A DNA stretch of 64,000 nt from SIG603 sp963621245 (GCA_963621245.1 CAVFCW010000008.1:14095-78094), one strand, 5' to 3'; positions 23,842 through 33,104 are shown, counted from the stretch's first letter. The notes: generated by a model from the sequence alone, not told the origin. Numbers and translations: made by a program.

Positions 23842-25677
23842 ATGGCAATTACTACAAGAGAAAACCTTAGAAACGTTGCAATTATCGCTCACGTTGACCA
23901 CGGTAAAACAACACTGGTCGACCAGCTTTTGAAGCAGAGCCATGTCTTCAGAGCCAACGAGCAGGTCGCAGAGAGAGTTATGGACTCGGGCGATCTTGAA
24001 AGAGAAAGAGGAATCACAATTCTTTCCAAGAACACTGCCGTTATGTACGGCAACACCAAGATTAACATTGTTGATACTCCCGGCCATGCCGATTTCGGCG
24101 GCGAGGTTGAGCGTATCCTCATGATGGTTGACGGCGTTCTTTTGCTTGTTGACGCATTCGAGGGCTGTATGCCTCAGACGAGATTCGTTCTCAAGAAGGC
24201 TCTTTCACTCGGAAAGAAAGCAGTTGTCGTTTTGAATAAAATCGACCGTCCCGGTGCAAGACCGGCAGAGGTTGTCGATGAGGTTCTCGATTTGTTCATC
24301 GAGCTCGGTGCAGACGAGGATCAGTGCGATTTCCCCGTTGTTTACGCAAGCGCAAGAGACGGCTACGCAACATACGATCCCGAAGAGGGCGGCACGGATA
24401 TGACTCCGCTTTTCGAGACAATCATTAAAGAGATTCCCGCTCCGAAGGGCGATCCGGAAGGCCCCACACAGGTTCTTTTCTCAAACATCGACTATGATGA
24501 TTACGTCGGAAGAATCGGCGTCGGCAGAGTTGAAAGAGGATCAATCAAGGTCGGTCAGAACGTCACAATTTGCGGCGGCGACGAGGACAAGTACAACGCA
24601 AGAATTTCCAAGCTTTACCAGTTTGAGGGCCTTAAGAGAGTTGAGTACGAGTCGGCTTCTGTCGGCGACATCATTTGCGTTTCCGGTATTGCAGACCTCA
24701 ACATCGGTCAGACGGCTTGCGATCCCGACTGCGTTGAGCCGCTCCCGTTCGTAAAAATCGATGAGCCTACTGTCTCCATGATATTCATGGTAAACAACTC
24801 CCCGTTTGCCGGAAGAGAGGGTAAGTACGTCACATCAAGAAACCTTCGTGACAGACTTTTCAAGGAAGTTGAGACAAACGTTGCCATGAGAGTCGAGGAA
24901 ACCGAGACAACAGATGCATTCAAGGTTTCGGGAAGAGGTGAGCTTCACCTTTCAATCCTCATCGAGCAGATGAGAAGACAGGACTACGAGTTCCAGGTTT
25001 CCACACCTAAGGTCATCATGAAGAAAGACGAGAACGGCCAGCTTCTCGAGCCGATGGAGCTTCTCATGATTGAGGTTCCGGATAGCTATGTCGGTGCCGT
25101 TATGGAAAAGCTTGGCTCAAGAAAAGCCGAGATTCTCAACATGGGCACAAGAGACACGGGCACAACCCACCTCGAGTTCAGAATTCCCGCAAGAGGACTT
25201 ATGGGCTACCGTTCAGAGTTCCTCACCGATACAAACGGAAACGGCATCATGAACAACCTCTTTGACGGCTACGAGCCTTATAAGGGAGAAATTCAGTCGA
25301 GAAATCAGGGCTCTATTGTCGCTCACGAGACAGGCGAGTCCACAGCTTACGGACTTTTCTACGCTCAGGACAGAGGCAAGCTCTTCATCGGTGCGGGCGT
25401 TGAAGTTTACGAGGGTATGATCGTCGGTCAGAACCCGAAGAACGAGGATATCGTTGTCAACGTTTGTAAGAAAAAGCACGCTACCAACACACGTTCTTCA
25501 AGCGCAGACGAGGCTTTGAGACTTGTTCCGCACACCGTTCTTTCACTCGAGCAGTGCCTTGAGTTCATCGCAGAGGACGAGCTCGTTGAGGTAACACCCA
25601 AGAGCATAAGAATGAGAAAGATTATTCTCGACAAGGAGCAGAGACTTAAGTCTCAGAACAGAAACAAGAAGGCATAA
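23842..25677 (+). CDS. typA: Ribosome-associated translational GTPase TypA/BipA
   Basis: The protein has 611 residues, the normal length. The GTPase domain has G1 AHVDHGKTT, the switch region RERGIT, G3 DTPGHADFGGE and G4 NKIDRPGA. Domains II, III and V follow, with the TypA-specific C-terminus (ARGLMGYRSEF, and TRSSSADEALRL ... LEFIAEDELVEVTP). TypA acts in ribosome assembly and in stress and cold adaptation. It is divergent from rimM and marks the left edge of the plus-strand block that separates trmD-rimM from khpA-rpsP-ffh. Confidence 0.96.
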   Translation: MAITTRENLRNVAIIAHVDHGKTTLVDQLLKQSHVFRANEQVAERVMDSGDLERERGITILSKNTAVMYGNTKINIVDTPGHADFGGEVERILMMVDGVLLLVDAFEGCMPQTRFVLKKALSLGKKAVVVLNKIDRPGARPAEVVDEVLDLFIELGADEDQCDFPVVYASARDGYATYDPEEGGTDMTPLFETIIKEIPAPKGDPEGPTQVLFSNIDYDDYVGRIGVGRVERGSIKVGQNVTICGGDEDKYNARISKLYQFEGLKRVEYESASVGDIICVSGIADLNIGQTACDPDCVEPLPFVKIDEPTVSMIFMVNNSPFAGREGKYVTSRNLRDRLFKEVETNVAMRVEETETTDAFKVSGRGELHLSILIEQMRRQDYEFQVSTPKVIMKKDENGQLLEPMELLMIEVPDSYVGAVMEKLGSRKAEILNMGTRDTGTTHLEFRIPARGLMGYRSEFLTDTNGNGIMNNLFDGYEPYKGEIQSRNQGSIVAHETGESTAYGLFYAQDRGKLFIGAGVEVYEGMIVGQNPKNEDIVVNVCKKKHATNTRSSSADEALRLVPHTVLSLEQCLEFIAEDELVEVTPKSIRMRKIILDKEQRLKSQNRNKKA

Positions 25678-25730
25678 GACTTTCTTAATTTGCAAAATTC
25701 ATAAAAAATCAGACGGATCGGAGGTGAGCC

Positions 25731-27425
25731 ATGAATATTGTAGTACTTGACCTTGAATGGAATGCGGCATATGCACGCAAATTGGACGGATTCATCAATG
25801 AGATAATCGAGTTCGGAGCAGTAAAATGCGATGAAAACATGAATATCATCGATACCTTCTCGTCGTTCGTCAAACTCTCGGTAGGAAAGAAGTTAAATTC
25901 TGTCGTATCGGATCTGACAAGCATACGGGAGGAGAATTTGAGAGACGCAAAGCCGTTCATGCAGGTTGTCGGAAAATTCAAGCGTTGGGCAGGTTCCTCG
26001 GTGATTATGACGTGGGGAATCACAGATATTCAGACGCTCATCGAGAACTGTCGCTATTTTAACGACAGCGAAAAAATACCGTTTTTAACAAAATATATAG
26101 ACGCTCAAAGGTATTGCGAACAGGAATTGGGGCTTGATACAAGCGGCGAACAGTTGGGACTTAACCATGCCGCCGAGATACTTCATGTCGATGTCTCACA
26201 GCTTAAGCACCACAGGGCACTGGGAGACAGCCTTATCACGCTCGAAATTCTGAAGCGCATTTATAACAAACAAACGGCTCGGAGGTTTGTTCAGGACGCT
26301 TTGAATCCCGAATTTTACAGAAAAATGACTTTCCGCACGAGATTCATCTGCGATATAGAGCATCCCGATGTAAAAAAAGAGCTTAAATCCTTTGAGTGCG
26401 AAAAATGCGGCGGAGACTGCCAGAGAAACTCCAAGTGGCTTATGCGCAACAAGAAGTTCGTGGCAAATTTCAGCTGTAAAAATTGTGGATACGTCTTTTC
26501 GGGAAGAGTTCAGTTTAAGCAGAAATATGAGGGAATCACAGTGACAAAGAAATCAATTCCGCTTCCCGTTATCGAGAAGCCGAGAGAAGCCCGGGAAGGC
26601 ACCGTGGGCAAAATGAAACTCAGCATAAAGGGCAAAGCCGGATATTTGAGCTTTCCCGTGTTTGATGACATAAGCGGCTTAAAGCACGCTTTTTCAACCC
26701 GCATAGGCGGAAAGAGCGAGGGCGTGTTTGCCGACATGAATTTAGGCCTAAGACGCGGTGACGATGACGCTGTTGTGCACGAAAATTTCGAGATTTTCTG
26801 CAAGGGCCTCGGAATAGAAAAATCGAGCCTTGTTGCGGGCGCTCAGGATCATCACACAAACATAAGAAGAGTGACGAAAAACGAGTGCGGAATCGGCATA
26901 GACAAGCCCAAGGATATGGAGAGCATAGACGGACTTTGCACAAACGATACGGGTGTTACGCTTGTTATCTACGCGGCAGACTGCGTTCCGCTTTATTTTT
27001 ATGACCCCGAGAACCGCGCGATAGGTTTGGCTCATGCAGGTTGGCGCGGAACAGCAGCTGATATGGCGGGAACCATGGTAAGAAGAATGCAGTCGGAGTT
27101 TGGCTCTAACCCCGAAAAGATTATAGCGGCAGTCGGCCCGTCAATCGGCCCGAAGTCATTCGAGGTGGATAAGCCTTGCGCCGATGTTTTCTATGAGGTC
27201 GAGGGGATGGATAAATACATCACCGATGACAAAAACGGAAAATATCACGTAAATCTTTGGAATGTGAACCGTGAGTACCTTTTGAGAGCGGGCGTAAAGG
27301 AAGAGAACATATATATCGGAGACGTGGACAGCTACGAAAACTCCGATCTCATATTCTCGCACCGCAAGACAAGAGGTCAGAGAGGCGCAAACATAGCTGT
27401 TATGCAGCTTGAAGAAAATGAGTGA
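25731..27425 (+). CDS. pgeF: Fusion of a DEDDh exonuclease, a zinc ribbon and a peptidoglycan-editing PgeF/YfiH domain
   Basis: The protein has 564 residues. Residues 1-185 are a DnaQ/KapD-like 3'-5' exonuclease with DLEW, a mid-domain Asp in GITDIQ and HRALGDS as DEDDh motifs. Residues about 220-260 hold a four-Cys ribbon (CEKCGGDC ... CKNCGY). From about 305 a complete PgeF/YfiH laccase-like domain begins (FSTRIGG, AGAQDHHTNI, ADCVPLYF, AHAGWRGT and the C-terminal SHRKTRGQRG). PgeF edits misincorporated residues in peptidoglycan precursors and has been described as a purine nucleosidase-type enzyme. GGAGGTGA precedes the ATG, and the frame is open throughout. An internal ATG at the start of the PgeF part could also be used. 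The radical SAM gene overlaps its end. Confidence 0.85.
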   Translation: MNIVVLDLEWNAAYARKLDGFINEIIEFGAVKCDENMNIIDTFSSFVKLSVGKKLNSVVSDLTSIREENLRDAKPFMQVVGKFKRWAGSSVIMTWGITDIQTLIENCRYFNDSEKIPFLTKYIDAQRYCEQELGLDTSGEQLGLNHAAEILHVDVSQLKHHRALGDSLITLEILKRIYNKQTARRFVQDALNPEFYRKMTFRTRFICDIEHPDVKKELKSFECEKCGGDCQRNSKWLMRNKKFVANFSCKNCGYVFSGRVQFKQKYEGITVTKKSIPLPVIEKPREAREGTVGKMKLSIKGKAGYLSFPVFDDISGLKHAFSTRIGGKSEGVFADMNLGLRRGDDDAVVHENFEIFCKGLGIEKSSLVAGAQDHHTNIRRVTKNECGIGIDKPKDMESIDGLCTNDTGVTLVIYAADCVPLYFYDPENRAIGLAHAGWRGTAADMAGTMVRRMQSEFGSNPEKIIAAVGPSIGPKSFEVDKPCADVFYEVEGMDKYITDDKNGKYHVNLWNVNREYLLRAGVKEENIYIGDVDSYENSDLIFSHRKTRGQRGANIAVMQLEENE

Positions 27426-28287
27426 GCCGTGCAGACTTTGCCCGAGAGAATGTGGAGTTGACCGCTCGAAAAGCGTCGGCTTTTGCGGCAGAAGCGACGA
27501 ACTCACCGTCGCAAGAAGCGATCTTCACTTCTGGGAGGAACCGCCCATAAGTGGCAAGAGAGGTTCGGGAACGGTTTTCTTCACGGGATGCAGTTTAAGG
27601 TGCATTTTCTGCCAGAATCACGAGATAAGCACGGGCGATAATTTCGGCAGACGGGTAAGCCCCAGGGAGCTTAGTGACATGTTCTTTGAGCTTGTCGAAA
27701 AGGGCGCGCACAACATCAATCTTGTCACGCCGACTCACTATGCCGACAAAATCGCCGAGGCACTCTCGATTAAAAAACTTCCCGTTCCCGTTGTTTACAA
27801 CTGCGGCGGTTACGAAAAAATCGAGACGCTCAAAATGCTTGAGGGACTAGTGAACATATATCTTCCCGATTTTAAATATGCCGAAAAAGAGCTTGGACAA
27901 AAGCTCTCAAAGGTGAGCGATTACCCGCTTGTGTGCGAAAAAGCAATAGAAGAGATGCTCCGCCAACAGCCCGAGAATATCTACGACGAGGACGGCATAA
28001 TGCAAAAGGGCGTTATAATCCGCCACCTGATTTTGCCGCTTCACACAAAGAACAGCATTAAGGTTTTGGAGAGAATTTCCGAGAAATTTCCGAACACTCC
28101 CGTGTCGCTTATGGCGCAGTACACTCCGATAGCGGAGTTTGAGGAGTTCCCCGAGCTTAACCGCGGTATAACGAGAAGAGAATACGACAAGGTTCTCGAT
28201 AAAATGGATGAGCTCAGATTGGACGGCTTTGTCCAGGACAGAAAGTCAAAGGGAGAGAAATTCATTCCGGATTTCAATCTCAAATAA
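27418..28287 (+). CDS. Radical SAM protein, PflA-like
   Basis: The protein has 289 residues. An N-terminal Cys-rich segment (CRLCPRECGV ... GFCG) precedes the radical SAM cluster motif TGCSLRCIFCQN (CxxxCxxC, near residue 60). This architecture matches the family annotated as pyruvate formate-lyase activating-enzyme-like or AmmeMemoRadiSam-type proteins. The substrate protein is unknown, and no glycyl-radical enzyme gene is nearby. The ATG at 27418 overlaps the end of the fusion gene by 8 nt, so the genes are translationally coupled; a TTG three codons earlier is possible. Confidence 0.85.
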   Translation: MSEPCRLCPRECGVDRSKSVGFCGRSDELTVARSDLHFWEEPPISGKRGSGTVFFTGCSLRCIFCQNHEISTGDNFGRRVSPRELSDMFFELVEKGAHNINLVTPTHYADKIAEALSIKKLPVPVVYNCGGYEKIETLKMLEGLVNIYLPDFKYAEKELGQKLSKVSDYPLVCEKAIEEMLRQQPENIYDEDGIMQKGVIIRHLILPLHTKNSIKVLERISEKFPNTPVSLMAQYTPIAEFEEFPELNRGITRREYDKVLDKMDELRLDGFVQDRKSKGEKFIPDFNLK

Positions 28288-28339
28288 TATGGTGCAAATT
28301 CAGTTAATTCAGTTGTAAAAGCTTAAAGAGGTGCTGATT

Positions 28340-29674
28340 ATGTCAGTATATAACGAGAAAGATTATAAGAAGACAAACGAAGAGCTTTTTGACTTCATAA
28401 ACAGAAGTCCGAGTCCGTTCCACGCAGTCGATAACATAAAAAAGTATCTTCTTGAGAACGGCTACGAGGAATTGAGCGAGAAGGAAAGATGGGACAGAAG
28501 AATAGAAGAGGGCGGAAAGTATTTCACGGTGAGAAACTACTCCTCCGTTATCGCATTCGAGATTCCCGAAAAGGAATGTTTCCCCGGATTTAACATTGCT
28601 GCCGCACATTCCGATTCGCCTACTTTCAAGATTAAAGAGATAGGCGAGATGAAGGTCGAGGGCAATTACACCAAGCTTAATGTCGAGAATTACGGCGGAA
28701 TGATTATGTCCACATGGTTTGACAAGCCGCTCTCGATTGCGGGCAGAGTTGTCGTTAAATCCGGTGACGGAATAAAATCCACGCTCTTAAATCTCGACAG
28801 AGATTTTTGCTGTATTCCCAATCTTGCAATTCACATGAACCGTGAGATTAACAGCGGCTACAAGTTCAACGCTCAGAAAGATATGCTTCCGCTTATCGGA
28901 AATGAGAACGCAAGCCTTTCGGAGGTAATCTCCAAGGAGCTTTCGATAGACTCGGGCGATATTCTTTCGGGAGATCTTTTCCTTTACAACAGACAGAAGG
29001 GCACCTTTGTCGGAGCGGACGAAGAATACATCATGTCACCCAAGCTTGACGATTTGCAGTGCGCTTTTGCCGCGGTCAAGGCAATAGTTGAGAGCGGAAA
29101 GAGTGATTCCATTAAGGTTGCCGCCGTATTCGATAATGAAGAAGTGGGAAGCGGAACAAAGCAAGGCGCATGCTCGACTTTCCTTTACGATACCCTCACA
29201 AGAATCAATCTTGCGCTTAACGGTAACAGCGAGGACTTCATCCGCAGACTATCCGATTCGTTTATGGTAAGCTGTGACAACGCTCATGCGGTTCATCCGA
29301 ATTACACCGACAAGACAGATCCGACAAACAGAAATTATCTCAATCATGGACTTGTCATAAAGTTCAACGCAAACCAGAAATATACAACGGATGCAGTGAG
29401 CGCCGCTGTTTTCAAGAGAATTTGTGAGAGAGCGGACGCACCGTATCAGGTTTTCCACAACCGTTCCGATATGGCCGGCGGTTCTACCCTCGGAAACCTT
29501 TCAAACGCACATGTATCACTTAACACGATAGATATCGGCATTCCTCAGCTTGCCATGCACTCCTCTTGCGAGACTGCGGGCGCAAAGGATACTCTCGATA
29601 CCGTTAAGGCATTGAAAGAATTTTTCAGCGTTTCCGTAACGGAGACGGCAAACGGAGAATATTCCATTCTCTGA
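28340..29674 (+). CDS. M18-family aminopeptidase
   Basis: The protein has 444 residues. Zinc ligands and motifs of the family are present: AAHSDSPTFKIK, MSPKLDDLQCAF, FDNEEVGSGTKQGA and the C-terminal ELAMHSSCETAG-like segment (PQLAMHSSCETAG). The enzyme removes N-terminal residues, often acidic or neutral, in the cytoplasm. The ATG at 28340 follows AGAGGTG; a GTG three codons upstream lies inside that site. It forms its own unit, ended by a hairpin. Confidence 0.92.
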   Translation: MSVYNEKDYKKTNEELFDFINRSPSPFHAVDNIKKYLLENGYEELSEKERWDRRIEEGGKYFTVRNYSSVIAFEIPEKECFPGFNIAAAHSDSPTFKIKEIGEMKVEGNYTKLNVENYGGMIMSTWFDKPLSIAGRVVVKSGDGIKSTLLNLDRDFCCIPNLAIHMNREINSGYKFNAQKDMLPLIGNENASLSEVISKELSIDSGDILSGDLFLYNRQKGTFVGADEEYIMSPKLDDLQCAFAAVKAIVESGKSDSIKVAAVFDNEEVGSGTKQGACSTFLYDTLTRINLALNGNSEDFIRRLSDSFMVSCDNAHAVHPNYTDKTDPTNRNYLNHGLVIKFNANQKYTTDAVSAAVFKRICERADAPYQVFHNRSDMAGGSTLGNLSNAHVSLNTIDIGIPQLAMHSSCETAGAKDTLDTVKALKEFFSVSVTETANGEYSIL

Positions 29675-29690
29675 TATATTTAAAAAATCA

Positions 29691-29716
29691 ACCCATGGTT
29701 TTGCGACCGTGGGTTT
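29691..29716 (+). terminator. Probable terminator after the M18 aminopeptidase gene
   Basis: ACCCATGGT pairs with ACCGTGGGT (one G-T pair) around a 6-nt loop. The T tract is short, so efficiency is uncertain. Confidence 0.5.
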
Positions 29717-29760
29717 ACTGCCATCAGCAGAAAGATAACCAAAGATAAGGAAAGTGGACA

Positions 29761-30312
29761 ATGAAAATTAAGACGATCAAATCTGTACTCTTGACCGTTA
29801 TGATTGCGGCGATTTGCATTTCTTTTACGGGCTGTTACTCAAATACCTATGCTGTCAAGCAAGAGGGCACATATGTTGGCGATACCTTTGAGCTTAGCGT
29901 GCCGGAGGGCTGGATGCGCAACGAGAGATATGAAAATCAAGTGGTTTTTTGCACGAAAGATTATCCCGATGACTGCGCCTCTTATATTTCCGTGGGTTAC
30001 AGTGACGAAGAACAGCTCGATGTTTTGAGAAAGTACAAGGACAGCATAGAGGAGCAGATTATCGAAGGGCTTGAGGAGAAACTAGGCGAGGACTGCGATG
30101 CGACGGTTTATACCTATGAGGACGCAGAAATCAACGGTTACGACTGCGTGCATATCGTCACGTCTTATGTGAGCGAGAATTTAACTTACACTCAGGATCA
30201 GTATACCTTTGATTCCTCCAAGGGTTCGGTTACCTTTTGTTACACGAGAGCGGGCGCAGACGACTATGCAGATGCTTTTAACGAATCCATAAATTCAATA
30301 GTGATTAAGTGA
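29761..30312 (+). CDS. Small lipoprotein of unknown function
   Basis: The protein has 183 residues. A positively charged start and hydrophobic stretch end in the lipobox FTGC, with the acylated Cys near residue 24. The mature part (GDTFELSVPEGWMRNE ... ISVGYSDEEQL ... TFCYTRAGADDYADAF) resembles PsbP-like or DUF-type domains often attached to lipoproteins, with a lone beta-rich fold. It is followed after 7 nt by an M29 aminopeptidase gene and then a thioesterase gene, so it is the first of a three-gene operon. The function is not recognisable. Confidence 0.75.
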   Translation: MKIKTIKSVLLTVMIAAICISFTGCYSNTYAVKQEGTYVGDTFELSVPEGWMRNERYENQVVFCTKDYPDDCASYISVGYSDEEQLDVLRKYKDSIEEQIIEGLEEKLGEDCDATVYTYEDAEINGYDCVHIVTSYVSENLTYTQDQYTFDSSKGSVTFCYTRAGADDYADAFNESINSIVIK

Positions 30313-30319
30313 GGCAAAT

Positions 30320-31522
30320 ATGAAATCTTTAGACGAGATGAAAAAAGAGTATGCCGAGGTACTTGTAAAAATCGGAGTTGATTTGAAAGAGGGACAGAAA
30401 CTTGTTTGCGAATGTCCGACAGAGCATGCCGATTTTATGCCGATACTTGCAAATGCCGCTTACGAAAACGGTTGCGGCGGATTTACCGTTATGTGGTCAA
30501 ATTCCGCACTCGACAGAATAAATGCCGAGCACCTTCTTGAGAATTACGAATGTCCCAACGCAAAAACTGCCGAGTATCTGGCTTCACAGGGAGCGGCACT
30601 CATAAGAATAGAAAGCCCCGACCTTGACGCTATGCGCGGAATGAGCGCACAGGCAACAACGGCTTACAGAAAAGCTACGGTAGCCATGCGCCGAGGATTC
30701 AGAAAAGCCGCAAAGGACGCAGGCTCCACTATTGCGTGTCTGCCGGGAAAGGCTTGGGCAAAGCTTGTTTTCCCCGATGTGAGCGATGAGGACGAGAGAA
30801 TCGCAAAAATGTGGGACGCCGTTCTAACATGTTCGAGATGTAAGGAGGAGACGGACGCCGTTTCCGCTTGGAAAAAATACATATCCGACACGGCAAAGAG
30901 AAAAGCTCTGCTTGACGAAAAAGGATATGTGGAGTTTAAGTACAAGAGCGATAAGAGCGATTTCACAGTTGCTCCCGCAGAGGGAAGTTTCTGGATGGGC
31001 GGCTGTATGGAGACGGAGGATAAAGTTTTTGTCCCCAACATTCCCACCGAGGAAGTCTTCCAAACGCCTCACAAGCACAAAGTTAACGGCACAATCGGTG
31101 CGGTTCTTCCGCTTGTCTTTGGCGGTCAGATAATAAACGGAATCAAGCTTGAGCTTAAAGACGGCAAAATTATCGATTATTCCGCAGATGAGGGCTACGA
31201 ACTTCTCAAGGAGATTATAGAGACGGACGAGGGTTCTCACTACTTAGGTGAGATGGCGTTCATCGATGCCGGTTCTCCGATTGCAAGTCAGGGCAAAGTC
31301 TTCTATACCACGCTTTATGACGAGAATGCTTCATGTCACATTGCCATAGGCAATTCTTACGGCCCCGACGGACTGAGCGACGAGGAGGCCGACAAACTCG
31401 GTTACAATCACTCCGCCGTTCACGTTGATTTTATGATAGGCGACGAGAGCATGAACATCGACGGCAAAACAAAGGACGGAGACTGGGAGCCTATATTCAG
31501 AAACGGTCACTGGGTGTTTTAA
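30320..31522 (+). CDS. M29-family aminopeptidase (AmpS/PepS type)
   Basis: The protein has 400 residues, the family's normal length. Expected metal-site segments are present (FNIPTEEVFQTPHK-like VPNIPTEEVFQTPHK, FIDAGSPIASQGK and the C-terminal HSAVHVDFMIGDESM). M29 enzymes are metal-dependent cytoplasmic aminopeptidases. It is the second aminopeptidase in this block after the M18 enzyme, suggesting intensive peptide use. It lies 7 nt after the lipoprotein gene and 2 nt before the thioesterase gene. Confidence 0.9.
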   Translation: MKSLDEMKKEYAEVLVKIGVDLKEGQKLVCECPTEHADFMPILANAAYENGCGGFTVMWSNSALDRINAEHLLENYECPNAKTAEYLASQGAALIRIESPDLDAMRGMSAQATTAYRKATVAMRRGFRKAAKDAGSTIACLPGKAWAKLVFPDVSDEDERIAKMWDAVLTCSRCKEETDAVSAWKKYISDTAKRKALLDEKGYVEFKYKSDKSDFTVAPAEGSFWMGGCMETEDKVFVPNIPTEEVFQTPHKHKVNGTIGAVLPLVFGGQIINGIKLELKDGKIIDYSADEGYELLKEIIETDEGSHYLGEMAFIDAGSPIASQGKVFYTTLYDENASCHIAIGNSYGPDGLSDEEADKLGYNHSAVHVDFMIGDESMNIDGKTKDGDWEPIFRNGHWVF

Positions 31523-31524
31523 TT

Positions 31525-31956
31525 ATGACATACGAATACGAAAGACAAACTTATTATTACGAAACCGATAAAATGGGAATTATTCATCACTCAAACTACA
31601 TTCGTTGGTTTGAGGAAGCGAGAATTGACTTGATGTCAAAAATCGGTTATCCCTACAAGCGTCTTGAGGACGAGGGAATAATCATTCCCGTTGTTTCCGT
31701 CAGCTCAGAATATAAATCCATGGTAAGATTTGGCGATACCGTTGTGATTAAAACAAAAATCACACGATATGACGGGGTTCGTCTTTGCTGTGCCTATGAG
31801 GTTTACGATAAGCAGACGGGAGAGCTTAGAAACATCGGTAAAAGCGAACATTGCTTTTTGAACGAGGACGGCACAAAGCCGATTATTCTTCGCAGAAAAA
31901 ACAAGGCGGCTCACGAGGCATTTTTGAAGTGCGTCGATGACGGCTCGAATGAATAA
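31525..31956 (+). CDS. Hotdog-fold acyl-CoA thioesterase (YbgC/4HBT family)
   Basis: The protein has 143 residues. The catalytic Asp motif is in YYETDKMGIIHHSNYIRWFE (20 residues), the classic 4-hydroxybenzoyl-CoA thioesterase/YbgC signature. It hydrolyses acyl-CoA thioesters; the natural substrate is unknown. It is the last gene of the lipoprotein-M29 peptidase operon and is followed by a strong terminator. Confidence 0.9.
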   Translation: MTYEYERQTYYYETDKMGIIHHSNYIRWFEEARIDLMSKIGYPYKRLEDEGIIIPVVSVSSEYKSMVRFGDTVVIKTKITRYDGVRLCCAYEVYDKQTGELRNIGKSEHCFLNEDGTKPIILRRKNKAAHEAFLKCVDDGSNE

Positions 31957-32001
31957 ACGCGATTGTTTTCAACATGTTTTCGAAAAATGTTGAAAGATTG
32001 G

Positions 32002-32030
32002 GGAGCGACCGAAAGGCCGCTCCTTTTTTT
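32002..32030 (+). terminator. Terminator after the thioesterase gene
   Basis: GGAGCG pairs with CGCTCC, and the stem continues as CC/GG around a GAAA loop; seven T residues follow. A separate inverted repeat (TTTCAACAT / ATGTTGAAA) lies just upstream at about 31966-31995. Confidence 0.8.
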
Positions 32031-32140
32031 CGCAAAATTTAAATTTTCTTTCCGTTTTGAAGGAAATTAACGGGGAAAATGGGGTAGAGGTGAAAAGTAA
32101 TTCTAAAACAAAGTTTAGAACAGAATTAATCGGAGGTTTT

Positions 32141-32572
32141 ATGGAGAGAAATTTAAACACGGTGAAGCTTGTTTTTTCGGCGGCAGCGGCTTCACTTGTC
32201 ACGTATTGCGGAAAGCTTGCCGTGCCCGTTGCCGTTTTGATTTTCACAATGGCAATCGATTATGCGAGCGGAGTTGCAAAAGCTTACTGCAAGCATGAAT
32301 TAAGCTCAAAAACGGGACTTAGAGGCATAGTGAAAAAGCTTTGCTGTCTTATGTCGGTGGCTGTCGGAATGTGTGCCGATTATCTCATATCACTCGGGCT
32401 TTCTGGTGCGGGCGATGCATCGGGAATGTCGGTGGGACTTATGATTTGCATTTGGCTTATTATAAACGAGCTTATCAGCATACTCGAGAATATCTCGGCG
32501 GTAGGTGTTGCCGTGCCGGATTTTCTCAAAAAAATAACGCAAAGACTAAAGCAGTCATGCGAAAAGCAATGA
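32141..32572 (+). CDS. Holin-like membrane protein (phage holin/toxin-secretion family)
   Basis: The protein has 143 residues. Three hydrophobic segments and the family core (AVPVAVLIFTMAIDYASGVAKA, shortened, then TGLRGIVKKLCCLMSVAVG) match the Cph1/TcdE-type holin family. The ATG at 32141 has a CGGAGG site; a longer reading begins in unlikely sequence. No endolysin, portal or other phage gene is near, so this is a stand-alone holin. A role in protein release, lysis or membrane potential control is possible but not shown. It is convergent with khpA and shares a terminator with it. Confidence 0.8.
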   Translation: MERNLNTVKLVFSAAAASLVTYCGKLAVPVAVLIFTMAIDYASGVAKAYCKHELSSKTGLRGIVKKLCCLMSVAVGMCADYLISLGLSGAGDASGMSVGLMICIWLIINELISILENISAVGVAVPDFLKKITQRLKQSCEKQ

Positions 32573-32573
32573 A

Positions 32574-32603
32574 AAAATCCCGGCCGTGCGGTCGGGATTT
32601 TTG
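32574..32603. terminator. Bidirectional terminator between the holin gene and khpA
   Basis: AAATCCCG and CGGGATTT form the outer stem with a further G-C-rich inner stem. There are A and T tracts on either side, and both convergent genes end at it. Confidence 0.8.
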
Positions 32604-32604
32604 T

Positions 32605-32835
32605 TTAGTCGATTTCAACCGAAACCTTTTTGTTTGTTCTGGTAGCTGCAGATCTCATAACAACTCTGATAGCTTTTGCGATTCTGCCCTGCTTGCCGAT
32701 TACACGGCCCATGTCGCTCTCAGCAACATGAAGGTGGAATACAAGAGATCCGTTGGGGTTTTCGTCGCAGCTTACCACTACTTCCTCGGGGTGCTCTACG
32801 AGACCCTGAGCAATAGTTTTAAGAAGTTCCTGCAT
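32605..32835 (-). CDS. khpA: KH-domain RNA-binding protein KhpA
   Basis: This 76-residue single KH domain has the GxxG loop in MGRVIGKQGRIAKAIR. KhpA works with KhpB/EloR in RNA binding and cell-size control in Gram-positive bacteria. It is the last gene of the ylxM-ffh-rpsP-khpA unit, 26 bp after rpsP. In most Firmicutes rimM and trmD would follow directly. Confidence 0.92.
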   Translation of the reverse strand: MQELLKTIAQGLVEHPEEVVVSCDENPNGSLVFHLHVAESDMGRVIGKQGRIAKAIRVVMRSAATRTNKKVSVEID

Positions 32836-32861
32836 ATTAGTGTCCTTTCACTAAAAAGTGA

Positions 32862-33104
32862 TTAGTCGATAACACCGTGCTTCTTGAAGAGAGCCTTAAC
32901 AGTATCTGTCGGCTGTGCTCCCTTTGCGATCCAATCCTTAGCCTTCTCGGGGTCAACCTTAACTACGCTGGGCTCCTGCATAGGATCATAGTAGCCGATC
33001 TCCTCGATGAAACGGCCGTCTCTGGGATAACGTGAATCTGCAACAACGATTCTGTAGAAAGGATTCTTCTTAGCACCCATTCTTCTGAGTCTGATTTTAA
33101 CCAT
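32862..33104 (-). CDS. rpsP: 30S ribosomal protein S16
   Basis: The protein has 80 residues. The N-terminus MVKIRLRRMGAKKNPFYRIV is the canonical bS16 sequence, followed by RDGRFIEEIGYYDP. It is a structural protein of the 30S subunit. It is cotranscribed with ffh upstream and khpA downstream. Confidence 0.97.
   Translation of the reverse strand: MVKIRLRRMGAKKNPFYRIVVADSRYPRDGRFIEEIGYYDPMQEPSVVKVDPEKAKDWIAKGAQPTDTVKALFKKHGVID

Noticed and set aside
32141..32572. Prophage remnant around the holin gene
   Set aside because: No integrase, portal, tail or endolysin gene and no att-like repeats were found; the neighbours are housekeeping genes.
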